A DNA stretch of 64,000 nt, from the NCBI RefSeq assembly GCF_030815865.1, contig NZ_JAUSXI010000001.1, forward strand, positions 1,116,001 through 1,180,000, written 5' to 3'. This document shows, piece by piece, positions 24,388 to 39,099 of this stretch (positions are counted from its first letter, which is position 1; every line of letters begins with the position of its first letter). A model generated the notes under the pieces. It saw only the letters and a list, made by a program, of their open reading frames with translations. It searched no databases and was not told the origin of the DNA. The translations under genes and the position numbers were made by a program. This stretch comes from Arthrobacter globiformis (GTDB taxonomy: Bacteria > Actinomycetota > Actinomycetes > Actinomycetales > Micrococcaceae).

Positions 24388-26460
24388 GTGACGACTAACA
24401 CCCGAACCAGTGCCCCAGCAAAGCAAACGCCGAAAGTTTCGATCACGGAAGGCCTTCGGTTTGGCCGTTTCCCCATCACGGACGTTCAGCCTGTTGTCGA
24501 AGGGGGGAAGTTCCCGGCCAAGGCGCTGCCCGGTGAAGGAATCGTGGTCAGCGCCAGGTCCTTCCGCGAGGGCCACGACCAATTGGGCGTCAGTGCGGTC
24601 CTCCTGGATCCGAAGGGCAACGAGCGCCAGCGGGTCCGGCTCCAGCCGCCGTCCGGGGACCGCGGCAAGGGTACCGACCTCTGGGAAGGCCTGCTCACCC
24701 CTGATTCCACCGGGAACTGGTCGTTCGTCATTGAGGCCTGGCACGACCGCTACGGCACGTGGCACCACAACGCCGAGGTCAAGGTGGACGCGGGCATCGA
24801 CGTCGAGCTGATGCTTGCGGAAGGGGCCGCACTGCTGTCGGAGGCCGCCGAGGAGCCGGACCGGAACGATGCGGACCGCCAGACGCTGCGCTCGGCCGCC
24901 ACCATCCTCGCGGATGCATCCCTTTCACCCGAGGACCGTCTGGCGGCCGGCTTCAACCGGGACGTCGCCGGCGTGGTTGAGCGCGAGCCGATCCGTGAGC
25001 TTGTCACTGTCTCCGAACCGTTTCCCCTGCTCGTAGAGCGGGACCGCGCAGGCCGCGGGTCCTGGTACGAGTTCTTCCCGCGCTCCGAGGGCGCGGTGCG
25101 CGACCCCGGCACGGGCGCCTGGACGTCCGGCAATTTCCGGACCGCCGCCAACCGGCTGGACGCCGTGGCCGGCATGGGCTTTGACGTCATCTACATGCCG
25201 CCGATCCACCCGATTGGCGTGCAACACCGCAAGGGCCCCAACAACACGCTGATCGCCGGCCCGAACGACCCCGGATCGCCGTGGGCCATTGGCGCCAAGG
25301 AAGGCGGGCACGACGCCATCCACCCCGACCTCGGAACCTTCGAGGACTTCGACGCCTTCGTGGCGCGGGCGAATGAGCTCAACCTGGAAGTGGCGCTCGA
25401 CCTGGCACTCCAGGCCGCCCCGGACCACCCCTGGGTCACCGAGCACCCGGAATGGTTCACCACCCGCGTGGACGGCAGCATCGCGTATGCCGAAAATCCG
25501 CCGAAGAAGTACCAGGACATCTTCCCGCTCAACTTCGACAACGACCCCGAGGGCCTGTCCAAGGAAATCCTGCGGATCGTCCAACTGTGGGTCAGCCACG
25601 GCGTGAAGATCTTCCGGGTGGACAACCCCCACACCAAGCCGGTGTGGTTCTGGGAGTGGCTCATCGGCGAAGTGAACAAGGAGGACCCCGACGTCGTCTT
25701 CCTGGCCGAGGCCTTCACCCGTCCCGCCATGATGCACGCGCTGGGCAGGGCAGGCTTCCAGCAGTCCTACACCTACTTCACGTGGCGCAACACCAAGAAG
25801 GAACTCGAGGAGTACTTCCACCACGTGAGCCGCGAGTCGGCTGCCTTCTTCCGGCCCAACTTCTTCGTCAACACCCCGGACATCCTCACCGAGTACCTGC
25901 AGTACGGCGGGCCGGCGGCGTTCAAGATCCGCGCTGCCCTGGCGGCAACCGCGAGCCCGCTATGGGGCGTGTACGCCGGCTACGAACTGTACGAGCACGT
26001 GGCCCGGCCCGGTGCCGAGGAATACATCGACAACGAGAAGTTCGAGTACAAGGCCCGCGACTGGGACGCTGCCTCCGCCTCCGGCCGGACCCTCGCGCCA
26101 TACCTGACCAGGCTCAACGAAATCCGCAAGGCCCACCCGGCCCTGGGGGACCTGCAGAACCTCACCGTGCACCAAAGCACAGACGACGCCACGGTCGTCT
26201 ACTCCAAGCACAAGACCCTCCCGGACGGCACCAGGGACACCATCATCGTGGTGGCCAACGTGGACCCGCACAGTGCGAGGGAAGGCATGGTTTCGCTGGA
26301 TCTGTCCGCGCTGGGGCTCGACCCGGCCGACCTCACTCCGAACGGCGGATTCTGGGTGGATGACCTCATCTCCGGCGAGTCGTGGGAATGGGGGGAGTAC
26401 AACTACGTGCGGCTGGATGCACATGTTGAACCTGTACACATCCTGAGCATCCGGAGGTAG
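24388..26460 (+). CDS. glgE: Alpha-1,4-glucan:maltose-1-phosphate maltosyltransferase
   Basis: 690 residues, GH13 subfamily 3. It extends alpha-1,4-glucan using maltose-1-phosphate as donor. The N-terminal domain (about 1-200) is followed by the catalytic barrel, with IYMPPIHPIG, LDLALQAAPDHPWV, GVKIFRVDNPHTKP (nucleophile Asp), VVFLAEAFTRP (Glu) and the glucan-site loops. A C-terminal beta domain ends near VRLDAHVEPVHILS. TAACGT lies 7 nt before GTG 24388, suggesting a leaderless start. It is the first gene of glgE-treS-mak::glgB, whose products perform all steps from trehalose to branched glucan. Confidence 0.95.
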   Translation: MTTNTRTSAPAKQTPKVSITEGLRFGRFPITDVQPVVEGGKFPAKALPGEGIVVSARSFREGHDQLGVSAVLLDPKGNERQRVRLQPPSGDRGKGTDLWEGLLTPDSTGNWSFVIEAWHDRYGTWHHNAEVKVDAGIDVELMLAEGAALLSEAAEEPDRNDADRQTLRSAATILADASLSPEDRLAAGFNRDVAGVVEREPIRELVTVSEPFPLLVERDRAGRGSWYEFFPRSEGAVRDPGTGAWTSGNFRTAANRLDAVAGMGFDVIYMPPIHPIGVQHRKGPNNTLIAGPNDPGSPWAIGAKEGGHDAIHPDLGTFEDFDAFVARANELNLEVALDLALQAAPDHPWVTEHPEWFTTRVDGSIAYAENPPKKYQDIFPLNFDNDPEGLSKEILRIVQLWVSHGVKIFRVDNPHTKPVWFWEWLIGEVNKEDPDVVFLAEAFTRPAMMHALGRAGFQQSYTYFTWRNTKKELEEYFHHVSRESAAFFRPNFFVNTPDILTEYLQYGGPAAFKIRAALAATASPLWGVYAGYELYEHVARPGAEEYIDNEKFEYKARDWDAASASGRTLAPYLTRLNEIRKAHPALGDLQNLTVHQSTDDATVVYSKHKTLPDGTRDTIIVVANVDPHSAREGMVSLDLSALGLDPADLTPNGGFWVDDLISGESWEWGEYNYVRLDAHVEPVHILSIRR

Positions 26461-26466
26461 CCGCCA

Positions 26467-28263
26467 GTGAGTTTCAGTCCGCAGAGCCCCACCCACCACT
26501 TCACCCCCAAGAGCACGTTTGAGCTGAATGCACCGGGTTTGCCGCATGATCCGCTGTGGTACCGGAAAGCGGTGTTCTATGAAGTGCTGGTCCGGGGCTT
26601 TGCGGACGCCAACGGCGATGGTTCGGGCGACTTCCACGGGCTGATCGAGAAGCTGGACTACCTGCAGTGGCTGGGCGTTGACTGCCTGTGGCTGCCGCCG
26701 TTCTTCCAGTCACCCCTGCGGGACGGCGGGTATGACATCTCGGACTACAACTCCGTCCTCGACGAGTTCGGCACCATCAGCGACTTCAAGCGGCTGGTTG
26801 CCGAGGCGCATGCACGCGGCGTCCGGGTCATCATCGACCTCCCGCTGAACCACACCTCAGACCAGCACCCCTGGTTCCAGGAGTCCAGGAAAGATCCTGA
26901 CGGTCCCTTCGGTGACTTCTACGTGTGGAGTGACACCGACGAGAAATACCAGGACGCGCGCATCATCTTCGTGGACACGGAGGAATCCAACTGGACCTTC
27001 GACCCCATCCGGCGGCAGTTCTTCTGGCACCGGTTTTTCAGCCACCAGCCCGACCTGAACTTCGAGAACCCGAAGGTCATCGACGCCGTGTTCGACGTCG
27101 TGCGGTTCTGGCTGGACCAAGGGATCGACGGGTTCCGCGCGGACGCCATCCCGTACCTGTTCGAGGAGGAGGGGACCAACTGCGAAAACCTCCCGGCCAC
27201 GCACGAGTTCCTGCGCAGGCTGCGGAAGATGGTGGACGAGAGTTACCCCGGCCGGGTCATCATCGCCGAGGCCAACCAGCCGCCCAACGAGGTGGTGGAG
27301 TACTTCGGAACCGAGGAGGAACCGGAATGCCACATGGCCTTCCACTTCCCGATCATGCCGCGGCTCTACTACGCGCTGCGTGACCAGAAGGCCGCCCCCA
27401 TCATCGAGACGATGCACGACACCCCGGCCATCCCGGCCGGCGCGCAGTGGGGAACTTTCCTGCGCAACCACGACGAGCTGACGCTGGAAATGGTCACCGC
27501 CGACGAGCGGGCTGCCATGCTCGGCTGGTACGCGCCGGACCCGCGCATGCGGGCCAACATCGGCATCCGGCGCAGGCTGGCGCCGCTGCTGGACAACTCC
27601 AGGGCGGAAATCGAGCTCATCAACGCCCTGCTGCTGTCCCTGCCGGGGAGCCCCTTTCTGTACTACGGGGACGAGATCGGGATGGGCGACAACATCTGGC
27701 TCGAGGACCGTGACGCCGTCCGCACCCCCATGCAGTGGAACCCCGACCGCAACGCCGGTTTCTCCGCTGCCGACCCGGGCAAGCTGTACCTCCCCGTGAT
27801 CCAGTCGCTGGTCTACAACTACGCCATGGCGAACGTGGAGGCCGAGGCCGCCCATTCCGGATCGCTGCTGCGCTGGACCCGGCAGATTCTCAGCGTGCGG
27901 AAGAACCATCCGGCGTTCGGGCTCGGGGCGTTCAAGCATGTGGAGGCCGACCACGAGGTGGTGCTGGCCTATCTCCGCGAACTGCCGGAGGGCAACGCAG
28001 CCGGCGAACCCGCGGAATCCATCCTGTGCGTCTTCAACCTTTCCCAGCATCCGGTGTCCTCCACCCTGAGGCTTCCGGACTTTTCTGGCCGGGGCCTGCG
28101 TGACGTCTTCGGAGGCCAGCCGTTCCCCGGCATCAGTGATGACGGCCAGCTGACGCTGACGCTGGGCAGCCATGACTTCTTCTGGCTGCGCGTGCGGGCT
28201 GCTGCTTCGAACCCAGCTTCACCCTTTACGCAAGCGATGCCGATACTGTCGATTGAGGGATGA
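26467..28263 (+). CDS. treS: Trehalose synthase (maltose alpha-D-glucosyltransferase)
   Basis: 598 residues, GH13. It interconverts trehalose and maltose. Motifs: [50 protein letters not shown] (nucleophile Asp), [10 protein letters not shown] (acid/base Glu) and [32 protein letters not shown] is characteristic of TreS. The GTG start follows GGAGG and comes 6 nt after the glgE stop. The maltokinase frame begins one base after its own TGA. There is no fused kinase in TreS itself; the kinase is instead joined to GlgB. Confidence 0.95.
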   Translation: MSFSPQSPTHHFTPKSTFELNAPGLPHDPLWYRKAVFYEVLVRGFADANGDGSGDFHGLIEKLDYLQWLGVDCLWLPPFFQSPLRDGGYDISDYNSVLDEFGTISDFKRLVAEAHARGVRVIIDLPLNHTSDQHPWFQESRKDPDGPFGDFYVWSDTDEKYQDARIIFVDTEESNWTFDPIRRQFFWHRFFSHQPDLNFENPKVIDAVFDVVRFWLDQGIDGFRADAIPYLFEEEGTNCENLPATHEFLRRLRKMVDESYPGRVIIAEANQPPNEVVEYFGTEEEPECHMAFHFPIMPRLYYALRDQKAAPIIETMHDTPAIPAGAQWGTFLRNHDELTLEMVTADERAAMLGWYAPDPRMRANIGIRRRLAPLLDNSRAEIELINALLLSLPGSPFLYYGDEIGMGDNIWLEDRDAVRTPMQWNPDRNAGFSAADPGKLYLPVIQSLVYNYAMANVEAEAAHSGSLLRWTRQILSVRKNHPAFGLGAFKHVEADHEVVLAYLRELPEGNAAGEPAESILCVFNLSQHPVSSTLRLPDFSGRGLRDVFGGQPFPGISDDGQLTLTLGSHDFFWLRVRAAASNPASPFTQAMPILSIEG

Positions 28264-28264
28264 G

Positions 28265-31200
28265 ATGATCCAAACAATACTGACACCCACACTCGAACAA
28301 CTGCTCCGCGACTGGCTTCCGGCCCAGAGGTGGTTCCCGGTGAAGTCCCCGGACTTCACCCTGGCGCCTGTGGGCGGCCTGGTCCTGGACGACGCCACCG
28401 GCCAGGCCGGCCTGGAGGTGTTCCTCGCGTCCGTTGACTCCAAAACGGCGGACGGCGCCTCCCGCACTGACGTCGTCCAGATCCCGCTCAGCTACCGCAG
28501 CGAGCCGCTGCCGGGCGCCCAACGGGCCCTGATCGGTGAAAGCGACGACGCCGAACGGGGGCACCGCTGGGTCTACGACGCCGTCCACGACCCCGCCTTC
28601 ATTGCCGCATGGCTGGATCTGATGCGGACGGAGGAAGCCGCCGGCAGCGCCAGCGGCCACCTTTCCGGGGCCGGCCAGCCGCTGCCGCAGGCCTCCGGGA
28701 CGGTCCGGGTCGTGTCTGGCGAACAATCCAACACGTCGGTGATAGTGGACGACGGCGACTCCGCCGCCATCGTGAAGTTCTTCCGTGTGCTTTCGGCCGG
28801 GCGAAACCCGGAGGTGGAGGTCGGCGCCGCGCTGTCCGCGGCACGCACCCCGGAGGTCCCCGCCACGCTGGGCTGGGTCACCGCCGAGTGGTACCCGCAG
28901 GGGCAACTTCGCCAGGGCGAGCCCGCATCGGGCGGCCCTGCCCAGGGTGAACTGGCAGTGGCCCACGAATTCCTGGCCGGCGGCCGGGACGCGTGGCGGC
29001 TCGCTGTTGACGCGGCGGCCAGGGGAGCGGACTTCACGGCTGAGGCTCATGCCCTTGGCCATGCGACGGCCACAGTCCACCGCAGGCTCGCCGAAACGCT
29101 GGGTGTTTCGGCCGAAGCGGTTCCGGGCGGGGATATTGCCCCCGGAGTAGCCCAGCGCGTGCGTCAGATGTGGGCGGAGGCGGGACCCGCCGTCGGGCCT
29201 TACGAAGAAGGGCTGGAAAGCCTGCTCAGCCGGCTCGAAGGCACCCCGGCCGGAGCGCTTCAGCGCATCCACGGCGACCTCCACCTTGGCCAGATCCTCC
29301 AGGTTCCCGGCGCCGAAGGCGGCCACGACCGGTGGGCCATCCTCGACTTCGAGGGGGAGCCGCTCCGGCCAATCTCCGAGCGCAACTTCCCCGACGACCC
29401 GCTCCGGGACGTGACGGGCATGCTGCGCTCCTTTGACTACGCGGCGGGGGCCGCCGAAAGGGAACAGCCGGACGTCCGCGTCCCTGAGTCCTGGGTGGAC
29501 GATTGCACCGAGGCCTTCCTGGCAGGCTACGCGGAAGTAACTCCCGGAACGGTGGACCGTAATTCGCCGCTCTTTGTGGCATTGTGGCTGGACAAGGCGC
29601 TCTACGAAGTCGTGTACGAGTTGCGCAACCGGCCGGGCTGGTTGGCCATTCCGGTGAACGCGGCCAGGCGGCTCCTCAGCACTAAAAGCTCCGGCGAACC
29701 AGCCGGAGCAGCAGCGGAAGGTAAGAACATGACAGGCTCTGCACACACCGACAGCCCCCACGCGCCGTTGCACGTGGACGCGCACACGCTCTCACGCGTC
29801 GCGGCCGGTGAACACCACGCGCCGCACTCGGTGCTTGGTGCCCATTTGGACGACTACGGCCACGTAACCATCCGCACCGTCAAGCACCTTGCGGAGGCGG
29901 TCAACGTGGTGACCCAGGCCGGAACTGTGCCCATGACCCACGAGGCCGACGGCGTCTGGGTGGCGGTGCTGGAGCCGTTGCAGCACGGCCACGTGCCGGA
30001 CTACCGCCTTGAGGTGACGTACGAGGACGCCGCCCCGGTGACCCTGGACGATCCGTACCGCTACCTGCCCACCGTGGGCGAAGTGGACCTGCACCTGATC
30101 GGCGAAGGACGCCACGAGAAGCTCTGGACCGTACTGGGCGCGCACGTGCAGCACTACAAGTCCTCGATGGGCGACATTGACGGCGTGTCCTTTGCCGTGT
30201 GGGCGCCCAACGCCGAAGCGGTCCGGGTTAAGGGCGATTTCAACGCCTGGGACGGGCGGGAAAACTCGCTGCGGTCCCTCGGCTCCTCGGGCGTCTGGGA
30301 ACTGTTCATCCCGGGTGTCCCGGCCGGCGCCTGCTACAAGTACGAAATCAAAACCAAGGGCGGTTACTGGGTAGAGAAGGCCGACCCGTTGGCCTTCGGC
30401 ACCGAGGTGCCGCCGCTCACCGCGTCGAGGGTTGTCGAGTCGCATTACCGGTTCCAGGACGCGGACTGGATGAAGGAACGCGCCGCCGGGGATCCGCACA
30501 ACTCTCCCATGAGCGTCTACGAGGTCCACCTTGGATCCTGGCGCCTGGGCCTGGGCTACCGTGAGCTGGCCAAGGAACTCGTCGAGTACGTGAAGTGGCT
30601 CGGGTTCAGCCATGTCGAGTTCATGCCCGTGGCCGAGCATCCCTTCGGCGGCTCCTGGGGCTACCAGGTCACCTCCTACTACGCGCCCACGTCCCGCTTT
30701 GGGCATCCCGATGAGTTCCGGTTCCTGGTGGACTCGCTCCACCAGGCAGGCATCGGAGTGATCCTGGACTGGGTGCCGGCGCACTTCCCGAAGGACAACT
30801 GGGCCCTGGCGCAGTTTGACGGGCAGCCGCTCTACGAACACGCTGACCCGAACCTTGGCGAGCACCCGGACTGGGGCACCCTCATCTTCGACTTCGGGCG
30901 CACCGAGGTCCGGAACTTCCTCGTGGCCAACGCGCTGTACTGGCTTGATGAGTTCCACATCGACGGCCTGCGCGTGGACGCGGTCGCGTCCATGCTGTAC
31001 CTGGACTACTCGCGGGAAGATGGCCAGTGGCAGCCCAACCGCTTCGGCGGCCGTGAAAACCTGGAGGCCATCTCGTTCCTCCAGGAGACCAATGCCACGG
31101 TGTACAAAACCCATCCCGGCGCCGTGATGATCGCGGAGGAATCCACCGCCTTCCCCGGCGTCACTGCGCCCACCAGCCAAGGGGGCCTCGGCTTCGGCCT

Positions 31201-32180
31201 CAAGTGGAACATGGGCTGGATGCACGACTCGCTCAAGTACACCTCCGAAGACCCGGTCAACCGTAAGTGGCACCACGGAACGGTCACGTTCTCCCTGGTG
31301 TATGCCTTCACCGAGAACTTCCTGCTGCCCATCAGCCACGATGAGGTAGTCCACGGCAAGGGGTCCATGCTCCGCAAGATGCCGGGCGACCGCTGGCAGC
31401 AGCTGGCCAACCTCCGCGCCTTCCTCGGCTACCAGTGGGCACACCCGGGCAAGCAGCTGATCTTCATGGGCACGGAATTCGGCCAGGAAGCCGAGTGGGT
31501 CCGAACAGCACGGACTCGACTGGTGGCTGGCTGACATCCCGGCGCACCGCGGTGTTCAGCTTCTGCTCAAGGAACTCAACGAGCTGTACAAGTCCACGCC
31601 GGCACTGTACTCCCGGGACAACGAGCCCGGCGGGTTCCAGTGGATCAACGGGGCAGACGCCGACCGCAACGTCCTGACCTTTGTCCGTTGGGACACCGAG
31701 GGCAACCCGCTGGTCTGTGCCGTCAACTTCTCCGGCGGCCCGCACAAGGAGTACTCCCTGGGCGTGCCCTCGGCCGGAGCATGGACCGAGGTCCTGAACA
31801 CAGACTCCGAGGACTACGGCGGATCGGGCGTCCTCAACGGCGGCACGCTGACCGCAGAGGACGAGGGCATCGACGGCCAGCCGGCAACTCTTACGGTTAC
31901 GCTGCCTCCGCTGGCCGCCGCGTACTTCAAGCCTGCTGAGCCCAGCGTGATCACCTCGGCGGCCGCAGCCAGGGCCAAAGTTACTGAGGCTGATTCCATC
32001 TTTGCCGGGCCGACGGCTGCTGGCACCCGAGATGCTGAGACCCGCGCCGCTGGGACCCGGTCTGCTGAGACCGGAGTTGTTGAGCCGAAGGGTGCTGAAC
32101 AGAAGAGTGCTGAACCGAAGGGTGCTGAACTGAAGGGTGGGACCGGGAAGGCGGCACTGCCCGGCGGTCCCCTCGCCTGA
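28265..32180 (+). pseudogene. glgB: Maltokinase joined in frame to 1,4-alpha-glucan branching enzyme, frameshifted near the 3' end
   Basis: The frame starts at ATG 28265, one base after treS. Residues 1 to about 485 are a maltokinase (Mak/Pep2), making maltose-1-phosphate: N-terminal cap domain [15 protein letters not shown], then [12 protein letters not shown] and [13 protein letters not shown] typical of aminoglycoside-kinase-like folds. Without a stop it continues into GlgB (from MTGSAH, ATG 29729, with GGAAGG upstream, a possible internal start): CBM48 domains, [17 protein letters not shown] (nucleophile), [11 protein letters not shown] (Glu) and [13 protein letters not shown]. One extra G in the GGG at 31497-31499 shifts the frame, which ends at 31534; the correct frame resumes at 31500 and runs to TGA 32180. 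Without the extra base the protein would have 1304 residues. A sequencing error is plausible. The last 60 residues are repeats. Confidence 0.88.
32060..32146 (+). repeat. 15-bp tandem repeats at the 3' end of glgB
   Basis: Around 32084-32146 four imperfect copies of a 15-mer related to GCTGAACCGAAGGGT occur, preceded by copies of a GCTGAGACCCG type. In the restored frame they encode AEPKG/AEQKS/AELKG, a charged low-complexity tail. Confidence 0.7.
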
Positions 32181-32281
32181 GGCCCGACGCTCCGCTCATC
32201 GGAACGCTCCTGTAGGTCCTGGCGGACCGCTGGTCTAAGACCCGGCGGGGGCCGGCCACCCGGGTGGTTGTTTCTCTAGGA

Positions 32282-32317
32282 GGTAGGCCCGGAATCCCAT
32301 GGGATTCCGGGCCTACC
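32282..32317. terminator. Palindrome after glgB, probable terminator
   Basis: GGTAGGCCCGGAATCCC, AT, GGGATTCCGGGCCTACC: a perfect 17-bp stem between the glgB stop and the rRNA promoter. It lacks a T run. Confidence 0.65.
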
Positions 32318-32340
32318 GCCCCGGCGTTGCCCCGGCGTAG

Positions 32341-32369
32341 TTGGCATTCCACCGAGGTAGTGGTAGAGT
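32341..32369 (+). promoter_or_regulatory. rRNA operon promoter
   Basis: TTGGCA (32341-32346), a 17-bp spacer, TAGAGT (32364-32369). It lies 340 bp upstream of the 16S gene and downstream of the glgB palindrome. TAGAGT-type -10 elements are common at actinobacterial rrn promoters, which CarD is known to stabilise. The following leader (32370-32711) holds no gene. Confidence 0.7.
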
Positions 32370-32546
32370 TTACTTTTGCGCCGCTCCCCGGAGCGAGTCG
32401 GCAAGGTGATCCGGAAGCCAACAGGCTGGGCCGGACATAAATCGCCGATTTGACTCGGATGAAGCGAGCGGGTAAGTTTGAAAAGTTGCTCCGGAGCGAT
32501 CCTGAACGGAAGTTTGGGTGGTGCCGGGTGTGTCTGTTGTTTGAGA

Positions 32547-32563
32547 ACTCAATAGTGTGCCAA
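32547..32563 (+). other. Left arm of the 16S rRNA processing stem
   Basis: ACTCAATAGTGTGCCAA pairs with TTGGCACACTGTTGGGT at 34461-34477: 17 consecutive pairs including two G-U. The stem would enclose the 16S gene, a typical RNase III substrate. Confidence 0.8.
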
Positions 32564-32711
32564 GTTTGTTGATACCGATTTTTTATTAAATTGGTTGAAT
32601 TTGCCGGGCCTGCCACCTCCGTGGTGTGGTCTGGTGTTTTTAGCTGGTTTCAAATTTTGTGCAGCCTGGTTCCGCGTTATTTCCGTGGTGCCTGGTTGTG
32701 TCTGTTTTACT

Positions 32712-37894
<5,183 letters not shown>

Positions 37895-37962
37895 ACACAC
37901 TCTTCTTCGTGAACGGATTCAAAAGACGTTCACACCATGGGGAGAGTAAAAAGAAACAAGAC

Positions 37963-37985
37963 TGCTTGCGTCCACTATGTGGTTC
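37963..37985 (+). other. Right arm of the 23S rRNA processing stem
   Basis: TGCTTGCGTCCACTATGTGGTTC pairs along all 23 nt, including two G-U pairs, with GAACTACATAGTGGACGCGAGCA at 34621-34643 in the spacer before 23S. The rest of the 23S-5S spacer (37895-38126) shows no gene. Confidence 0.8.
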
Positions 37986-38126
37986 CCAACCAACAAACCC
38001 GCCACCGGGTTTCACGGTCCAGGAAACCAACAACTCAATAACAACACCACAGCTGCAACAACCTGCAGCAACGTGTGTAACCACAAGTTTTCCCACCCCG
38101 GCACACACCGGGGAACGGGACACAGG

Positions 38127-38246
38127 GTTACGGCGGTCATAGCGTGGGGGAAACGCCCGGTCCCATTCCGAACCCGGAAGCTAAGACCCACAGCGCCGAT
38201 GGTACTGCACCCGGGAGGGTGTGGGAGAGTAGGTCACCGCCGGACA
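38127..38246 (+). rRNA. rrf: 5S ribosomal RNA
   Basis: About 120 nt, beginning GTTACGGCGGTCATAGCG and ending TAGGTCACCGCCGGACA, with the conserved CCGAACCCGGAAGCTAAG core. The terminal helix GGCGG/CCGCC closes it. Confidence 0.95.
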
Positions 38247-38258
38247 CTATTTACGGCT

Positions 38259-38296
38259 CAGGCCCCGACATCTACGTCGGGGCCTGACCCTTTTAA
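38259..38296 (+). terminator. rRNA operon terminator
   Basis: CAGGCCCCGAC and GTCGGGGCCTG form an 11-bp stem with a 6-nt loop, followed by ACCCTTTTAA. Confidence 0.9.
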
Positions 38297-38324
38297 CACA
38301 GGCCTGCCAATTCCGGGTCCACCA

Positions 38325-38562
38325 AAACCCTCCCTCACATCCCGCAACGTTTTCACCGACGCTCCCTCAGCTCCCGCAGCTTTTCCCCAACCCTTCCGCA
38401 ACTCCTGCAGCCTTTTCGTCAACGCTCCCGCAGTTCCCCCGCCAACGGTGAGGAACCGTCCGGGTTGAGGCGACGGGATGTGAGGAAGCGTCGGGGTTGA
38501 GGCGACGGGATGTGAGGAAGCGTCGGGGTTGAGGCGGCGGGATGTGAGGAAGCGTCGGGTTG
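38325..38562. repeat. Two opposed arrays of 32-bp repeats
   Basis: From about 38325 to 38450 roughly four diverged units begin CTCCCTCACATCCCGCAACG or similar. From 38453 three near-perfect 32-bp units GAAGCGTCGGGGTTGAGGCG...GATGTGAG (38453-38484, 38485-38516, 38517-38548) plus a partial one run in the opposite orientation. The whole forms a large imperfect inverted repeat between the rRNA terminator and the next gene. Confidence 0.75.
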
Positions 38563-38585
38563 GGGAGCCGGTAGAGTTGGTAGCC

Positions 38586-39074
38586 ATGGAAAATCTCTTC
38601 AGCCACGCCGCCGGCAACGAAGCGCCTGAGCCCGCAGTTAGCCTGGACCCCGTCATCTGCGCCGCTGTTGTCCCCGGGCCTGTGTCCCGCGCTTTCATGG
38701 GGTTTACCGACCACACGCATCTCTGGTGGCCCATGGAGACCAACAGTGTGTATGGGCCGGGCTCGCACGTGGAGTTCGAGGAGAACCTGATCCTGGAGAC
38801 CGCCGATGACGGCCGAAGCACCATCTGGGGCACCATTGACGACTGGCAGCCTCCGCTGTCCTTCCACGCGTCGTGGTACCCCGGCAGCACCGCTTTGTGG
38901 TCCACTGAGCTTCGTGTTGTGTTCCGGGGCGTGGAGGAAGGTACCGAACTGCGAGTCGTCCATGACGGCTGGGAGGGTGCCGAGGATCCGGCAGGCACCC
39001 GTGCCGCCTGGGCGAAGGACTGGCCGGAAGTTCTGCGCCGGTACCTGAGGTTCATGGGCGGCGCTTCAGAGTAA
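38586..39074 (+). CDS. SRPBCC/AHSA1-like domain protein
   Basis: 162 residues. The pattern VPGPVSRAFMGFTDHTHLWWP, a glycine-rich strand region, and a C-terminal helix WPEVLRRYLRFM fits the START/Bet v 1-like superfamily (AHSA1 type), which binds hydrophobic ligands or acts as a co-chaperone. The ligand is unknown. TAGAGT ends 8 nt before ATG 38586 and no ribosome site is seen, so it may be leaderless. It lies directly after the 32-bp repeat array. Confidence 0.78.
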   Translation: MENLFSHAAGNEAPEPAVSLDPVICAAVVPGPVSRAFMGFTDHTHLWWPMETNSVYGPGSHVEFEENLILETADDGRSTIWGTIDDWQPPLSFHASWYPGSTALWSTELRVVFRGVEEGTELRVVHDGWEGAEDPAGTRAAWAKDWPEVLRRYLRFMGGASE

Positions 39075-39099
39075 TCCGGCCGGTTTTAGGAATAGCGTC

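Noticed and set aside
29792..31537. 581-codon open frame antisense to glgB
   Set aside because: Same reason; the plus strand carries all GlgB catalytic motifs.
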